From Clusia tigrina (Eukaryota > Arthropoda > Insecta > Diptera > Clusiidae), in NCBI GenBank assembly GCA_920105625.2, contig OV050031.1, positions 99,143,676-99,207,675 on the forward strand: a stretch of 64,000 nucleotides of DNA, read 5' to 3'. Shown piece by piece: positions 21,655 to 34,979 of this stretch (positions are counted from its first letter, which is position 1; the number at the start of each line of letters is the position of its first letter). Made by a program: the position numbers and the translations under genes. Under the pieces are notes generated by a model. The model saw nothing but the letters and a program-made list of their open reading frames with translations. It made no database searches and was not told where the DNA came from.

Positions 21655-24600
21655 TAGCTTAAATTGACAAGAGGCTCGAGTACTTTATTGTTACAAAATT
21701 TCAAGGTTTTATGACGCTCCAATAAAAAGTTACAAGCATTTGTAGGTTGCAAACTTTGATAGGTGTAGGACGTACCGTATAGAAGTTAGGGCCATTTGAA
21801 GTTTTATCAGTGTTTTATTTGGGATTCAAGGGTAGCATAGCTTTGAGCAATAGCTTAAATTGACAAGAGACTCGAGTACTTTATTGTTACAAAATTTCAA
21901 GGTTTTATGACGCTCCAGTAAAAAGTTAAATGCATTTGTGTGTTGCAAACTTTGATAGGTGTAGGACGTACCGTACAGAAATTAGGGCCATTTGAAGTTT
22001 TATCAGTGTTTGATTTGGGATTCAAGGGTAGCATAGCTTTGAGCGATAGCTTAAATTGACAAGAGGCTCGAGTACTTTATTGTTCCAAAATTTCAAGGTT
22101 TTATGACGCTCCAGTAAAAAGTTACAAGCATTTGTATGTTGCAAACTTTGATAGGTGTAGGACGTACCGTATATAATTTAGGGCCATTTGAAGTTTTATC
22201 AGTGTTTGATTTGGGACTCAAGGGTAGCATAGCTTTGAGCGATAGCTTAAATTGACAAGAGGCTCGAGTACTTTATTGTTACAAAATTTCAAGGTTTTAT
22301 GACGCTCCAATAAAAAGTTACAAGCATTTGTAGGTTGCAAACTTTGATAGGTGTAGGACGTACCGTATAGAAGTTAGGGCCATTTGAAGTTTTATCAGTG
22401 TTTTATTTGGGATTCAAGGGTAGCATAGCTTTGAGCAATAGCTTAAATTGACAAGAGGATCGAGTACTTTATTGTTACAAAATTTCAAGGTTTTATGACG
22501 CTCCAGTAAAAAGTTACAAGCATTTATATGTTGCAAACTTTGATAGGTGTAGGACGTACCGTACAGAATTTAGGGCCATTTGAAGTTTTATCAGTGTATG
22601 ATTTGGGACTCAAGGGTAGCATAGCTTTGAGCGATAGCTTAAATTGACAAGCGGCTCGAATACTTTATTGTTACAAAATTTCAAGGTTTTATGACGCTCC
22701 AGTAAAAAGTTAAATGCATTTGTGTGTTGCAAACTTTGATAGGTGTAGGACGTACCGTACAGAATTTAGGGCCATTTGAAGTTTTATCAGTGTATGATTT
22801 GGGACTCAAGGGTAGCATAGCTTTGAGCGATAGCTTAAATTGACAAGAGGCTCGAGTACTTTATTGTTACAAAATTTCAAGGTTTTATGACGCTCCAATA
22901 AAAAGTTACAAGCATTTGTAGGTTGCAAACTTTGATAGGTGTAGGACGTACCGTATAGAAGTTAGGGCCATTTGAAGTTTTATCAGTGTTTTATTTGGGA
23001 TTCAAGGGTAGCATAGCTTTGAGCAATAGCTTAAATTGACAAGAGGCTCGAGTACTTTATTGTTACAAAATTTCAAGGTTTTATGACGCTTCAGTAAAAA
23101 GTTACAAGCATTTATATGTTGCAAACTTTGATAGGTGTAGGACGTACCGTACAGAATTTAGGGCCATTTGAAGTTTTATCAGTGTATGATTTGGGACTCA
23201 AGGGTAGCATAGCTTTGAGCGATAGCTTAAATTGACAAGCGGCTCGAGTACTTTGTTGTTACAAAATTTCAAGGTTTTATGACGCTCCAGTAAAAAGTTA
23301 AATGCATTTGTGTGTTGCAAACTTTGATAGGTGTAGGACGTACCGTATAGAATTTAGGGCCATTTGAAGTTTAATCAGTGTATGATTTGGGACTCAAGGG
23401 TAGCATAGCTTTGAGCGATAGCTTAAATTGTCAAGAGACTCGAGTACTTTATTGTTTCAAAATTTCAAGGTTTTATGACGCTCCAATAAAAAGTTACAAG
23501 CATTTGTAGGTTGCAAACTTTGATAGGTGTGGGACGAACCGTATAGAAGTTAGGGCCATTTGAAGTTTTATCAGTGTTTTATTTGGGATTCAAGGGTAGC
23601 ATAGCTTTGAGCAATAGCTTAAATTGACAAGAGGCTCGAGTACTTTATTGTTACAAAATTTCAAGGTTTTATGACCCTCCAGTAAAAAGTTACAAGCATT
23701 TATATGTTGCAAACTTTGATAGGTGTAGGACGTACCGTACATAATTTAGGGCCATTTGAAGTTTTATTAGTGTATGATTTGTGACTCAAGGGTAGCATAG
23801 CTTTGAGCGATAGCTTAAATTGACAAGCGGCTGGAGTACTTTATTGTTACAAAATTTCAAGGTTTTATGACGCTCCAGTAAAAAGTTAAATGCATTTGTG
23901 TGTTGCAAACTTTGATAGGTGTAGGACGTACCGTACAGAATTTAGGGCCATTTGAAGTTTTATCAGTGTATGATTTGGGACTCAAGGGTAGCATAGCTTT
24001 GAGCGATAGCTTAAATTGACAAGCGGCTCGAGTACTTTATTGTTACAAAATTTCAAGGTTTTATGACGCTCCAGTAAAAAGTTAAATGCATTTGTGTGTT
24101 GCAAACTTTGATAGGTGTAGGACGTACCGTATATAATTTAGGGCCATTTGAAGTTTTATCAGTGTATGATTTGGGACTCAAGGGTAGCATAGCTTTGAGC
24201 GATAGCTTAAATTGTCAAGAGACTCGAGTACTTTATTGTTTTAAAATTTCAAGGTTTTATGACGCTCCAATAAAAAGTTACAAGCATTTGTAGGTTGCAA
24301 ACTTTGATAGGTGTGGGACGTACCGTATAGAAGTTAGGGCCATTTGAAGTTTTATCAGTATTTTATTTGGGATTCAATGGTAGCATAGCTTTGAGCAATA
24401 GCTTAAATTGACAAGAGGCTCGAGCACTTTATTGTTACAAAATTTCAAGGTTTTATGACGCTCCAGTAAAAAGTTACAAGCATTTATATGTTGCAAACTT
24501 TGATAGGTGTAGGACGTACCGTACATAATTTAGGGCCATTTGAAGTTTTATTAGTGTATGATTTGTGACTCAAGGGTAGCATAGCTTTGAGCGATAGCTT

Positions 24601-25182
24601 AAATTGACAAGCGGCTGGAGTACTTTATTGTTACAAAATTTCAAGGTTTTATGACGCTGCAGTAAAAAGTTAAATGCATTTGTGTGTTGCAAACTTTGAT
24701 AGGTGTAGGACGTGCCGTATACATGTTAGGGCCATTTGAAGTTTTATCAGTGTTTGATTTGGGACTCAAGGGTAGCATAGCTTTGAGCGATAGCTTAAAT
24801 TGACAAGAGCCTCGAGTACTTTATTGTTACAAAATTTCAAGGTTTTATGACGCTCCAATAAAAAGTTACAAGCATTTGTAGGTTGCAAACTTTGATAGGT
24901 GTAGTACGTACCGTATAGAAGTTAGGGCCATTTGAAGTTTATCAGTGTTTTATTTGGGATTCAAGGGTAGCATAGCTTTGAGCAATAGCTTAAATTGACA
25001 AGAGACTCGAGTACTTTATTGTTACAAAATTTCAAGGTTTTATGACGCTCCAGTAAAAAGTTACAAGCATTTATATGTTGCAAACTTTGATAGGTGTAGG
25101 ACGTACCGTACAGAATTTAGGGCCATTTGAAGTTTTATCAGTGTATGATTTGGGACTCAAGGGTAGCATAGCTTTGAGCGAT

Positions 25183-25373
25183 AGCTTAAATTGACAAGCG
25201 GCTCGAGTACTTTATTGTTATTTCAAGGTTTTATGACGCTCCAGTAAAAAGTTAAATGCATTTGTGTGTTGCAAACTTGGATAGGTGTAGGACGTACCGT
25301 ATAGAATTTAGGGCCATTTGAAATTTTATCAGTGTATGATTTGGGACTCAAGGGTAGCATAGCTTTGAGCGAT
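25183..25373 (+). repeat. 191-bp monomer with 5-bp deletion
   Basis: A class A unit in which GTTACAAAATTTC has become GTTATTTC, a loss of five bases in an A-rich run near base 38. I found no other copy of it, so it appears to be a recent event that has not been amplified. The adjoining units are of normal length. Confidence 0.9.
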
Positions 25374-28300
25374 AGCTTAAATTGACAAGAGGCTCGAGTA
25401 CTTTATTGTTACAAAATTTCAATGTTTTATGACGCTCCAGTAAAAAGTTAAATGCATTTGTGTGTTGCAAACTTTGATAGGTGTAGGACGTACCGTACAG
25501 AAGTTAGGGCCATTTGAAGTTTTATCAGTGTTTGATTTGGGATTCAAGGGTAGCATAGCTTTGAGCGATAGCTTAAATTGACAAGAGGCTCGAGTACTTT
25601 ATTGTTACAAAATTTCAAGGTTTTATGACGCTCCAGTAAAAAACTTACAAGCAATTATATGTTGCAAACTTTGATAGGTGTAGGACGTACCGTATAGAAG
25701 TTAGGGCCATTTGAAGTTTTATCAGTGTATGATTTGGGGACTCAAGGGTAGCATAGCTTTGAACGATAGCTTAAATTGACAAGAGGTTCGAGTACTTTAT
25801 TGTTACAAAATTTCAAGGTTTTATGACGCTCCAGTGAAAAGTTACAAGCATTTGTATGTTGCAAACTTTGATAGGTGTAGGACGTACCGTACAGAATTTA
25901 GGGCCATTTGAAGCTTTATCAGTGTATGATTTTGGACTCAAGGGTAGCATAGCTTTGAGCGATAGCTTAAATTGACAAGCGGCTCGAGTACTTTATTGTT
26001 ACAAAATTTCAAGGTTTTATGACGCTCCAGTAAAAAGTTAAATGCATTTGTGTGTTGCAAACTTTGATAGGTGTAGGACGTACCGTATAGAATTTAGGGC
26101 CATTTGAAGTTTTATCAGTGTATGATTTGGGACTCAAGGGTAGCATAGCTTTGAGCGATAGCTTAAATTGACAAGAGGCTCGAGTACTTTATTGTTACAA
26201 AATTTCAATGTTTTATGACGCTCCAGTAAAAAGTTAAATGCATTTGTGTGTTGCAAACTTTGATAGGTGTAGGACGTACCGCACAGAAATTAGGGCCATT
26301 TGAAGTTTTATCAGTGTTTGATTTGGGATTCAAGGGTAGCATAGCTTTGAGCGATAGCTTAAATTGACAAGAGGCTCGAGTACTTTATTGTTCCAAAATT
26401 TCAAGGTTTTATGACGCTCCAGTAAAAAGTTACAAGCATTTGTATGTTGCAAACTTTGATAGGTGTAGGACGTACCGTATAGAATTTAGGGCCATTTGAA
26501 GTTTTATCAGTGTTTGATTTGGGACTCAAGGGTAGCATAGCTTTGAGCGATAGCTTAAATTGACAAGAGGCTCGAGTACTTTATTGTTACAAAATTTCAA
26601 GGTTTTATGACGCTCCAATAAAAAGTTACAAGCATTTGTAGGTTGCAAACTTTGATAGGTGTAGGACGTACCTTATAGAAGTTAGGGCCATTTGAAGTTT
26701 TATCAGTGTTTTATTTGGGATTCAAGGGTAGCATAGCTTTGAGCAATAGCTTAAATTGACAAGAGGCTCGAGTACTTTATTGTTACAAAATTTCAAGGTT
26801 TTATGACGCTCCAGTAAAAAGTTACAAGCATTTATATGTTGCAAACTTTGATAGGTGTAGGACGTACCGTACAGAATTTAGGGCCATTTGAAGTTTTATC
26901 AGTGTATGATTTGGGACTCAAGGGTAGCATAGCTTTGAGCAATAGCTTAAATTGACAAGCGGCTCGAATACTTTATTGTTACAAAATTTCAAGGTTTTAT
27001 GACGCTCCAGTAAAAAGTTAAATGCATTTGTGTGTTGCATACTTTGATAGGTGTAGGACGTACCGTATAGAATTTAGGGCCATTTGAAGTTTTATCAGTG
27101 TATGATTTGGGACTCAAGGGTAGCATAGCTTTGAGCAATAGCTTAAATTGACAAGCGGCTCGAATACTTTATTGTTACAAAATTTCAAGGTTTTATGACG
27201 CTCCAGTAAAAAGTTAAATGCATTTGTGTGTTGCAAACTTTGATAGGTGTAGGACGTACCGTATAGAATTTAGGGCCATTTGAAGATTTATCAGTGTATG
27301 ATTTGGGACTCAAGGGTAGCATAGCTTTGAGCGATAGCTTAAATTGACAAGAGGCTCGAGTACTTTATTGTTACAAAATTTCAAGGTTTTATGACGCTCC
27401 AATAAAAAGTTACAAGCATTTGTAGGTTGCAAACTTTGATAGGTGTAGGACGTACCGTATAGAAGTTAGCGCCATTTGAAGTTTTATCAGTGTTTTATTT
27501 GGGATTCAAGGGTAGCATAGCTTTGAGCAATAGCTTAAATTGACAAGAGGCTCGAGTACTTTATTGTTACAAAATTTCAAGGTTTTATGACGCTCCAGTA
27601 AAAAGTTACAAGCATTTATATGTTGCAAACTTTGATAGGTGTAGGACGTACCGTACATAATTTAGGGCCATTTGAAGTTTTATCAGTGTATGATTTGTGA
27701 CTCAAGGGTAGCATAGCTTTGAGCGATAGCTTAAATTGACAAGCGGCTCGAGTACTTTATTGTTACAAAATTTCAAGGATTTCTGACGCTCCAGTAAAAA
27801 GTTAAATGCATTTGTGTGTTGCAAACTTTGATAGGTGTAGGACGTACCGTATAGATGTTAGGGCCATTTGAAGTTTTATCAGTGTTTGATTTGGGACTCA
27901 AGGGTAGCATAGCTTTGAGCGATAGCTTAAGTTGACAAGAGGCTCGAGTACTTTATTGTTACAAAATTTCAAGGTTTTATGACGCTCCAATAAAAAGTTA
28001 CAAGCATTTGTATGTTGCAAACTTTGATAGGTGTAGGACGTACCATATAGAATTTAGGGCCATTTGAAGTTTTATCAGTGTTTGATTTGGGACTCAAGGG
28101 TAGCATAGCTTTTAGCAATAGCTTAAATTGACAAGAGGATCGAGTACTTTATTGTTACAAAATTTCAAGGTTTTATGACGCTCCAGTAAAAAGTTAAATG
28201 CATTTGTGTGTTGCAAACTTTGATAGGTGTAGGACGTACCGTATATAATTTAGGGCCATTTGAAGTTTTATCAGTGTATGATTTGGGACTCAAGGGTAGC

Positions 28301-29834
28301 ATAGCTTTGAGCGATAGCTTAAATTGACAAGAGGCTCGAGTACTTTATTGTTACAAAATTTCAATGTTTTATGACGCTCCAGTAAAAAGTTAAATGCATT
28401 TGTGTGTTGCAAACTTTGATAGGTGTAGGACGTACCGTACAGAAGTTAGGGCCATTTGAAGTTTTATCAGTGTTTGATTTGGGATTCAAGGGTAGCATAG
28501 CTTTGAGCGATAGCTTAAATTGACAAGAGGCTCGAGTAATTTATTGTTACAAAATTTCAAGGTTTTATGACGCTCCAGTAAAAACTTACAAGCATTTATA
28601 TGTTGCAAACTTTGATAGGTGTAGGACGTACCGTATAGAAGTTAGGGCCATTTGAAGTTTTATCAGTGTATGATTTGGGACTCAAGGGTAGCATAGCTTT
28701 GAGCGATAGCTAAAATTGACAAGAGGCTCGAGTACTTTATTGTTACAAAATTTCAAGGTTTTATGACGCTCCAGTGAAAAGTTACAAGCATTTGTATGTT
28801 GCAAACTTTGATAGGTGTAGGACGTACCGTACAGAATTTAGGGCCATTTGAAGTTTTATCAGTGTATGATTTGGGACTCAAGGGTAGCGTAGCTTTGAGC
28901 GATAGCTTAAATTGACAAGCGGCTCGAGTACTTTATTGTTACAAAATTCAATGTTTTATGACGCTCCAGTAAAAAGTTAAATGCATTTGTGTGTTGCAAA
29001 CTTTGATAGGTGTAGGACGTACCGTATAGAATTTAGGGCCATTTGAAGTTTTATCAGTGTATGATTTGGGACTCAAGGGTAGCATAGCTTTGAGCGATAG
29101 CTTAAATTGACAAGAGGCTCGAGTACTTTATTGTTACAAAATTTCAATGTTTTATGACGCTCCAGTAAAAAGTTAAATGCATTTGTGTGTTGCAAACTTT
29201 GATAGGTGTAGGACGTACCGTACAGAAGTTAGGGCCATTTGAAGTTTTATCAGTGTTTGATTTGGGATTCAAGGGTAGCATAGCTTTGAGCGATAGCTTA
29301 AATTGACAAAAGGCTCGAATACTTTATTGTTCCAAAATTTCAAGGTTTTATGACGCTCCAGGAAAAAGTTACAAGCATTTGTATGTTGCAAACTTTGATA
29401 GGTGTAGGACGTACCGTATAGAATTTAGGGCCATTTGAAGTTTTATCAGTGTTTGATTTGGGACCCAAGGGTAACATCGCTTTGAGCGATAGCTTCAATT
29501 GACAAGAGGCTCGAGTACTTTATTGTTACAAAATTTCAAGGTTTTATGACGCTCCAGTAAAAAGTTACAAGCATTTGTATGTTGCAAACTTTGATAGGTG
29601 TAGGACGTACTGTATAGAACTTAGGGCCATTTGAAGATTTATCAGTGTTTGATTTGGGACTCAAGGGTAGCATAGCTTAGAGCGATAGCTTAAATTGACA
29701 AGAGGCTCGAGCACTTTATTGTTACAAAATTTCAAGGTTTTATGACCCTCCAGTAAACAGTTACAAGCATTTATATTTTGCAAACTTTGATAGGTGTAGG
29801 ACGTACCGTACAGAATTTAGGGCCATTTGAAGTT

Positions 29835-31830
29835 TTATCAGTGTATGATTTGGGACTCAAGGGTAGCATAGCTTTGAGCGATAGCTTAAATTGACAAGCG
29901 GCTCGAGTACTTTATTGTTACAAAATTTCAAGGTTTTACGACGCTCCAGTAAAAAGTTACAAGCATTTGTATGTTGCAAACTTTGATAGGTGTAGGACGT
30001 ACCATATAGAATTTAGGGCCATTTGAAGTTTTATCAGTGTTTGATTTGGGATTCAAGGGTAGCATAGCTTTGAGCGATAGTTTAAATTGACAAGTGGCTC
30101 GAGTATTTTATTGTTACAAAATTTCAAGGTTTTATGACGCTCCAGTAAAAAGTTACAATCATTTGTAGGTTGCAAACTTTGATAGGTGTAGGACGTACCG
30201 TATAGAAGTTAGGGCCATTTGAAGTTTTATCAGTGTTTTATTTGGGATTCAATGGTAGCATAGCTTTGAGCAATAGGTTAAATTGACAAGAGGCTCGAGT
30301 ACTTTATTGTTACAAAATTTCAAGGTTTTATGACGCTCCAGTAAAAAGTTACAAGCATTTATATGTTGCAAACTTTGATAGGTGTAGGACGTACCGTACA
30401 TAATTTAGGGCCATTTGAAGTTTTATCAGTGTATGATTTGTGACTCAAGGGTAGCATAGCTTTGAGCGATTGCTTAAATTGACAAGCGGCTCGAGTACTT
30501 TATTGTTACAAAATTTCAAGGTTTTATGACGCTCCAGTAAAAAGTTAAATGCATTTGTGTGTTGCAAACTTTGATAGGTGTAGGACGTACCGTATAGATG
30601 TTAGGGCCATTTGAAGTTTTATCAGTGTTTGATTTGGGACTCAAGAGTAGCATAGCTTTGAGCGATAGCTTAAATTGACAAGAGGCTCGAGTACTTTATT
30701 GTTACAAAATTTCAAGGTTTTATGACGCTCCAATAAAAAATTACAAGCATTTGTAGGTTGCAAACTTTGATAGGTGTAGGACGTACCGTATAAAAGTTAG
30801 GGCCATTTGAAGTTTTATCAATGTTTAATTTGGGATTCAAGGGTAGCATAGCTTTGAGCAATAGCTTAAATTGACAAGAGGCTCGAGTACTTTATTGTTA
30901 CAAAATTTCAAGGTTTTATGACGCTCCAGTAAAAAGTTACAAGCATTTATATGTTGCAAACTTTGATAGGTGTAGGACGTACCGTACAGAATTTAGGGCC
31001 ATTTGAAGTTTTATCAGTGTATGATTTGGGACTCAAGGGTAGCATAGCTTTGAGCGATAGCTTAAATTGACAAGCGGCTCGAGTACTTTATTGTTACAAA
31101 ATTTCAAGGTTTTATGACGCTCCAGTAAAAAGTTAAATGCATTTGTGTGTTGCAGACTTTGATAGGTGTAGGACGTACCGTATAGAATTTAGGGCCATTT
31201 GAAGTTTTATCAGTGTATGATTTGGGACTCAAGGGTAGCATAGCTTTGAGCGATAGCTTAAATTGACAAGAGGCTCGAGTACTTTATTGTTACAAAATTT
31301 CAATGTTTTATGACGCTCCAGTAAAAAGTTAAATGCATTTGTGTATTGCAAACTTTGATAGGTGTAGGACGTACCGTACAGAAGTTCGGGCCATTTGAAG
31401 TTTTATCAGTGTTTGATTTGGGATTCAAGGGTAGCATAGCTTTGAGCGATAGCTTAAATTGACAAGAGGCTCGAGTACTTTATTGTTACAAAATTTCAAG
31501 GTTTTATGACGCTCCAGTAAAAACTTACAAGCATTTATATGTTGCAAACTTTGATAGGTGTAGGACGTACCGTATAGAAGTTAGGGCCATTTGAAGTTTT
31601 ATCAGTGTATGATTTGGGACTCAAGGGTTGCATAGCTTTGAGCGATAGCTTAAATTGACAAGAGGCTCGAGTACTTTATTGTTACAAAATTTCAAGGTTT
31701 TATGACGCTCCAGTGAAAAGTTACAAGCATTTGTATGTTGCAAACTTTGATAGGTGTAGGACGTACCGTACAGAATTTAGGGCCATTTGAAGTTTTATCA
31801 GTGTATGATTTGGGACTCAAGGGGAGCATA
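29835..31830. repeat. Two-kb block repeated 4,117 bp downstream, left copy
   Basis: About ten monomers, beginning with the 980-bp unit and continuing through TTTAATTTGGGATTC, GAAGTTCGGG (31,381) and AAGGGTTGCATAGC (31,627), recur in the same order at about 33,952-35,947. Divergence begins at the right where one copy continues AGAGGCT with CAATGTTTT and the other AGCGGCT. The next segment, 31,840 to about 32,700, recurs at an offset of 4,313 bp from about 36,157. The whole behaves as a large repeat of about 4.1-4.3 kb with one monomer gained between the copies. Confidence 0.84.
29883..30862. repeat. 980-bp five-monomer higher-order unit, copy 1 of 3
   Basis: Five monomers in fixed order. First: TTTTACGACGCTCC with ACCATATAGAA. 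Second: GATAGTTTAAATTG, AGTGGCTCGAGTATTTTA and GTAGGTTG. Third: CAATAGGTTAAATT, TTATATG, ACATAATTT and TGATTTGTGACTC. Fourth: palindrome with ATAGATGTT. Fifth: CCAATAAAA with GTAGGTTG. The second monomer has a DraI site (TTTAAA) created by GATAGTTTAAATT. The marker TTTACGACGC lies at 29,935. Confidence 0.88.
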
Positions 31831-32430
31831 GCTTTGAGCGATAGCTTAAATTGACAAGAGGCTCGAGTACTTTATTGTTACAAAATTTCAATGTTTTATG
31901 ACGCTCCAGTAAAAAGTTAAATACATTTGTGTGTTGCAAACTTTGATAGGTGTAGGACGTACCGTACAGAAGTTAGGGCCATTTGAAGTTTTATCAGTGT
32001 TTGATTTGGGATTCAAGGGTAGCATAGCTTTGAGCGATAGCTTAAATTGACAAGAGGCTCGAGTACTTTATTGTTCCAAAATTTCAAGGTTTTATGACGC
32101 TCCAGTAAAAAGTTACAAGCATTTGTATGTTGCAAACTTTGATAGGTGTAGGACGTACCGTATAGAATTTAGGGCCATTTGAAGTTTTATCAGTGTTTGA
32201 TTTGGGACTCAAGGGTAGCATAGCTTTGAGCGATAGCTTAAATTGACAAGAGGCTCGAGTACTTTATTGTTACAAAATTTCAAGGTTTTATGACGCTCCA
32301 ATAAAAAGTTACAAGCATTTGTAGGTTGCAAACTTTGATAGGTGTAGGACGTACCGTATAGAAGTTAGGGCCATTTGAAGTTTTATCAGTGTTTTATTTG
32401 GGATTCAAGGGTAGCATAGCTTTGAGCAAT

Positions 32431-32626
32431 AACTTAAATTGACAAGAGGCTCGAGTACTTTATTGTTACACAATTTCAAGGTTTTATGACGCTCCAGTAA
32501 AAAGTTACAAGCATTTATATGTTGCAAACTTTGATAGGTGTAGGACGTACCGTACAGAATTTAGGGCCATTTGAAGTTTTATCAGTGTCTGATTTGGGAC
32601 TCAAGGGTAGCATAGCTTTGAGCGAT
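32431..32626 (+). repeat. Marker monomer AACTTAAATT / GTGTCTGATTT, copy 1 of 5
   Basis: A class X monomer whose first base pairs read AACTTAAATT instead of AGCTTAAATT and which ends GTGTCTGATTTGGG. Copies start at 32,431, 36,744, 38,900, 40,664 and 42,231. Spacings are 4,313 (22 units +1), 2,156 (11 units), 1,764 (9 units) and 1,567 (8 units -1). The +1 and -1 are explained by the single-base gain near 33,774 and loss near 41,629. Each copy follows a W monomer and precedes a class A monomer. Confidence 0.9.
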
Positions 32627-33018
32627 AGCTTAAATTGACAAGCGGCTCGAGTACTTTATTGTTACAAAATTTCAAGGTTTTATGACGCTCCAGTAAAAAG
32701 TTAAATGCATTTGTGTGTTGCAAACTTTGATAGGTGTAGGACGTACCGTATAGATGTTAGGGCCATTTGAAGTTTTATCAGTGTTTGATTTGGGACTCAA
32801 GGGTAGCATAGCTTTGAGCGATAGCTTAAATTGACAAGAGGCTCGAGTACTTTATTGTTACAAAATTTCAAGGTTTTATGACGCTCCAATAAAAAGTTAC
32901 AAGCATTTGTAGGTTGCAAACTTGGATAGGTGTAGGACGTACCGTATAGAAGTTAGGGCCATTTGAAGTTTTATCAGTGTATGATGTGGGACTCAAGGGT
33001 AGCATAGCTTTGAGCGAT

Positions 33019-34979
33019 AGCTTAAATTGACAAGCGGCTCGAGTACTTTATTGTTACAAAATTTCAAGGTTTTACGACGCTCCAGTAAAAAGTTACAAGC
33101 ATTTGTATGTTGCAAACTTTGATAGGTGTAGGACGTACCATATAGAATTTAGGGCCATTTGAAGTTTTATCAGTGTTTGATTTGGGACTCAAGGGTAGCA
33201 TAGCTTTGAGCGATAGTTTAAATTGACAAGTGGCTCGAGTATTTTATTGTTACAAAATTTCAAGGTTTTATGACGCTCCAGTAAAAAGTTACAAGCATTT
33301 GTAGGTTGCAAACTTTGATAGGTGTAGGACGTACCGTATAGAAGTTAGGGCCATTTGAAGTTTTATCAGTGTTTTATTTGGGATTCAAGGGTAGCATAGC
33401 TTTGAGCAATAGGTTAAATTGACAAGAGGCTCGAGTACTTTATTGTTACAAAATTTCAAGGTTTTATGACGCTCCAGTAAAAAGTTACAAGCATTTATAT
33501 GTTGCAAACTTTGATAGGTGTAGGACGTACCGTACATAATTTAGGGCCATTTGAAGTTTTATCAGTGTATGATTTGTGACTCAAGGGTAGCATAGCTTTG
33601 AGCGATAGCTTAAATTGACAAGCGGCTCGAGTACTTTATTGTTACAAAATTTCAAGGTTTTATGACGCTCCAGTAAAAAGTTAAATGCATTTGTGTGTTG
33701 CAAACTTTGATAGGTGTAGGACGTACCGTATAGATGTTAGGGCCATTTGAAGTTTTATCAGTGTTTGATTTGGGGACTCAAGGGTAGCATAGCTTTGAGC
33801 GATAGCTTAAATTGACAAGAGGCTCGAGTACTTTATTGTTACAAAATTTCAAGGTTTTATGACGCTCCAATAAAAAGTTACAAGCATTTGTAGGTTGCAA
33901 ACTTTGATAGGTGTAGGACGTACCGTATAGAAGTTAGGGCCATTTGAAGTTTTATCAGTGTATGATTTGGGACTCAAGGGTAGCATAGCTTTGAGCGATA
34001 GCTTAAATTGACAAGCGGCTCGAGTACTTTATTGTTACAAAATTTCAAGGTTTTACGACGCTCCAGTAAAAAGTTACAAGCATTTGTATGTTGCAAACTT
34101 TGATAGGTGTAGGACGTACCATATAGAATTTAGGGCCATTTGAAGTTTTATCAGTGTTTGATTTGGGACTCAAGGGTAGCATAGCTTTGAGCGATAGTTT
34201 AAATTGACAAGTGGCTCGAGTATTTTATTGTTACAAAATTTCAAGGTTTTATGACGCTCCAGTAAAAAGTTACAAGCATTTGTAGGTTGTAAACTTTGAT
34301 AGGTGTAGGACGTACCGTATAGAAGTTAGGGCCATTTGAAGTTTTATCAGTGTTTTATTTGGGATTCAAGGGTAGCATAGCTTTGAGCAATAGGTTAAAT
34401 TGACAAGAGGCTCGAGTACTTTATTGTTACAAAATTTCAAGGTTTTATGACGCTCCAGTAAAAAGTTACAAGCATTTATATGTTGCAAACTTTGATAGGT
34501 GTAGGACGTACCGTACATAATTTAGGGCCATTTGAAGTTTTATCAGTGTATGATTTGTGACTCAAGGGTAGCATAGCTTTGAGCGATTGCTTAAATTGAC
34601 AAGCGGCTCGAGTCCTTTATTGTTACAAAATTTCAAGGTTTTATGACGCTCCAGTAAAAAGTTAAATGCATTTGTGTGTTGCAAACTTTGATAGGTGTAG
34701 GACGTACCGTATAGATGTTAGGGCCATTTGAAGTTTTATCAGTGTTTGATTTGGGACTCAAGGGTAGCATAGCTTTGAGCGATAGCTTAAATTGACAAGA
34801 GGCTCGAGTACTTTATTGTTACAAAATTTCAAGGTTTTATGACGCTCCAATAAAAAGTTACAAGCATTTGTAGGTTGCAAACTTTGATAGGTGTAGGACG
34901 TACCGTATAAAAGTTAGGGCCATTTGAAGTTTTATCAGTGTTTAATTTGGGATTCAAGGGTAGCATAGCTTTGAGCAAT
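33019..34979. repeat. 980-bp five-monomer unit, copies 2 and 3 in direct tandem
   Basis: Copies at 33,019-33,999 (981 bp because of an extra G in TTTGGGGACTC near 33,774) and 34,000-34,979. The marker TTTACGACGC lies at 33,071 and 34,052. Compared with copy 1 the offset is 3,136 bp, or 16 units exactly. The first monomer of the left copy is preceded by GATGTGGGACTC, a private change. Perfect adjacency of two copies indicates an unequal exchange in register with the five-monomer unit. Confidence 0.88.

Larger units (their letters stand above)
19500..29882. repeat. Array domain IIa: W-X-A trimer-rich block
   Basis: From the monomer at 19,500 onward a new class (A) appears with AGTTAAATGCATTTGTGTG. 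Much of this block follows a three-monomer order. W has CTCCAATAAAA and GCATTTGTAGGTTG and ends TTTTATTTGGGATTC. X follows GAGCAAT, has GCATTTATATG and ends ACAGAATTT or ACATAATTT. A has AGCGGCT and the palindrome. Clear W-X-A runs begin near 20,690, 22,250, 22,840, 23,420, 24,190 and 24,790, giving a 588-bp period. Interspersed are class C units (GTTCCAAAATT) and units with CAATGTTTTATG. This block also holds most single-base length changes and the 191-bp monomer. Class letters are mine, assigned by eye. Confidence 0.82.

Noticed and set aside
33019..34979. Adjacent near-identical 980-bp copies as an assembly artefact
   Set aside because: The copies differ at private bases (extra G near 33,774, GATGTGGG near 32,985, GTTGTAAAC near 34,288), which argues for real copies, although read-level support cannot be examined here.
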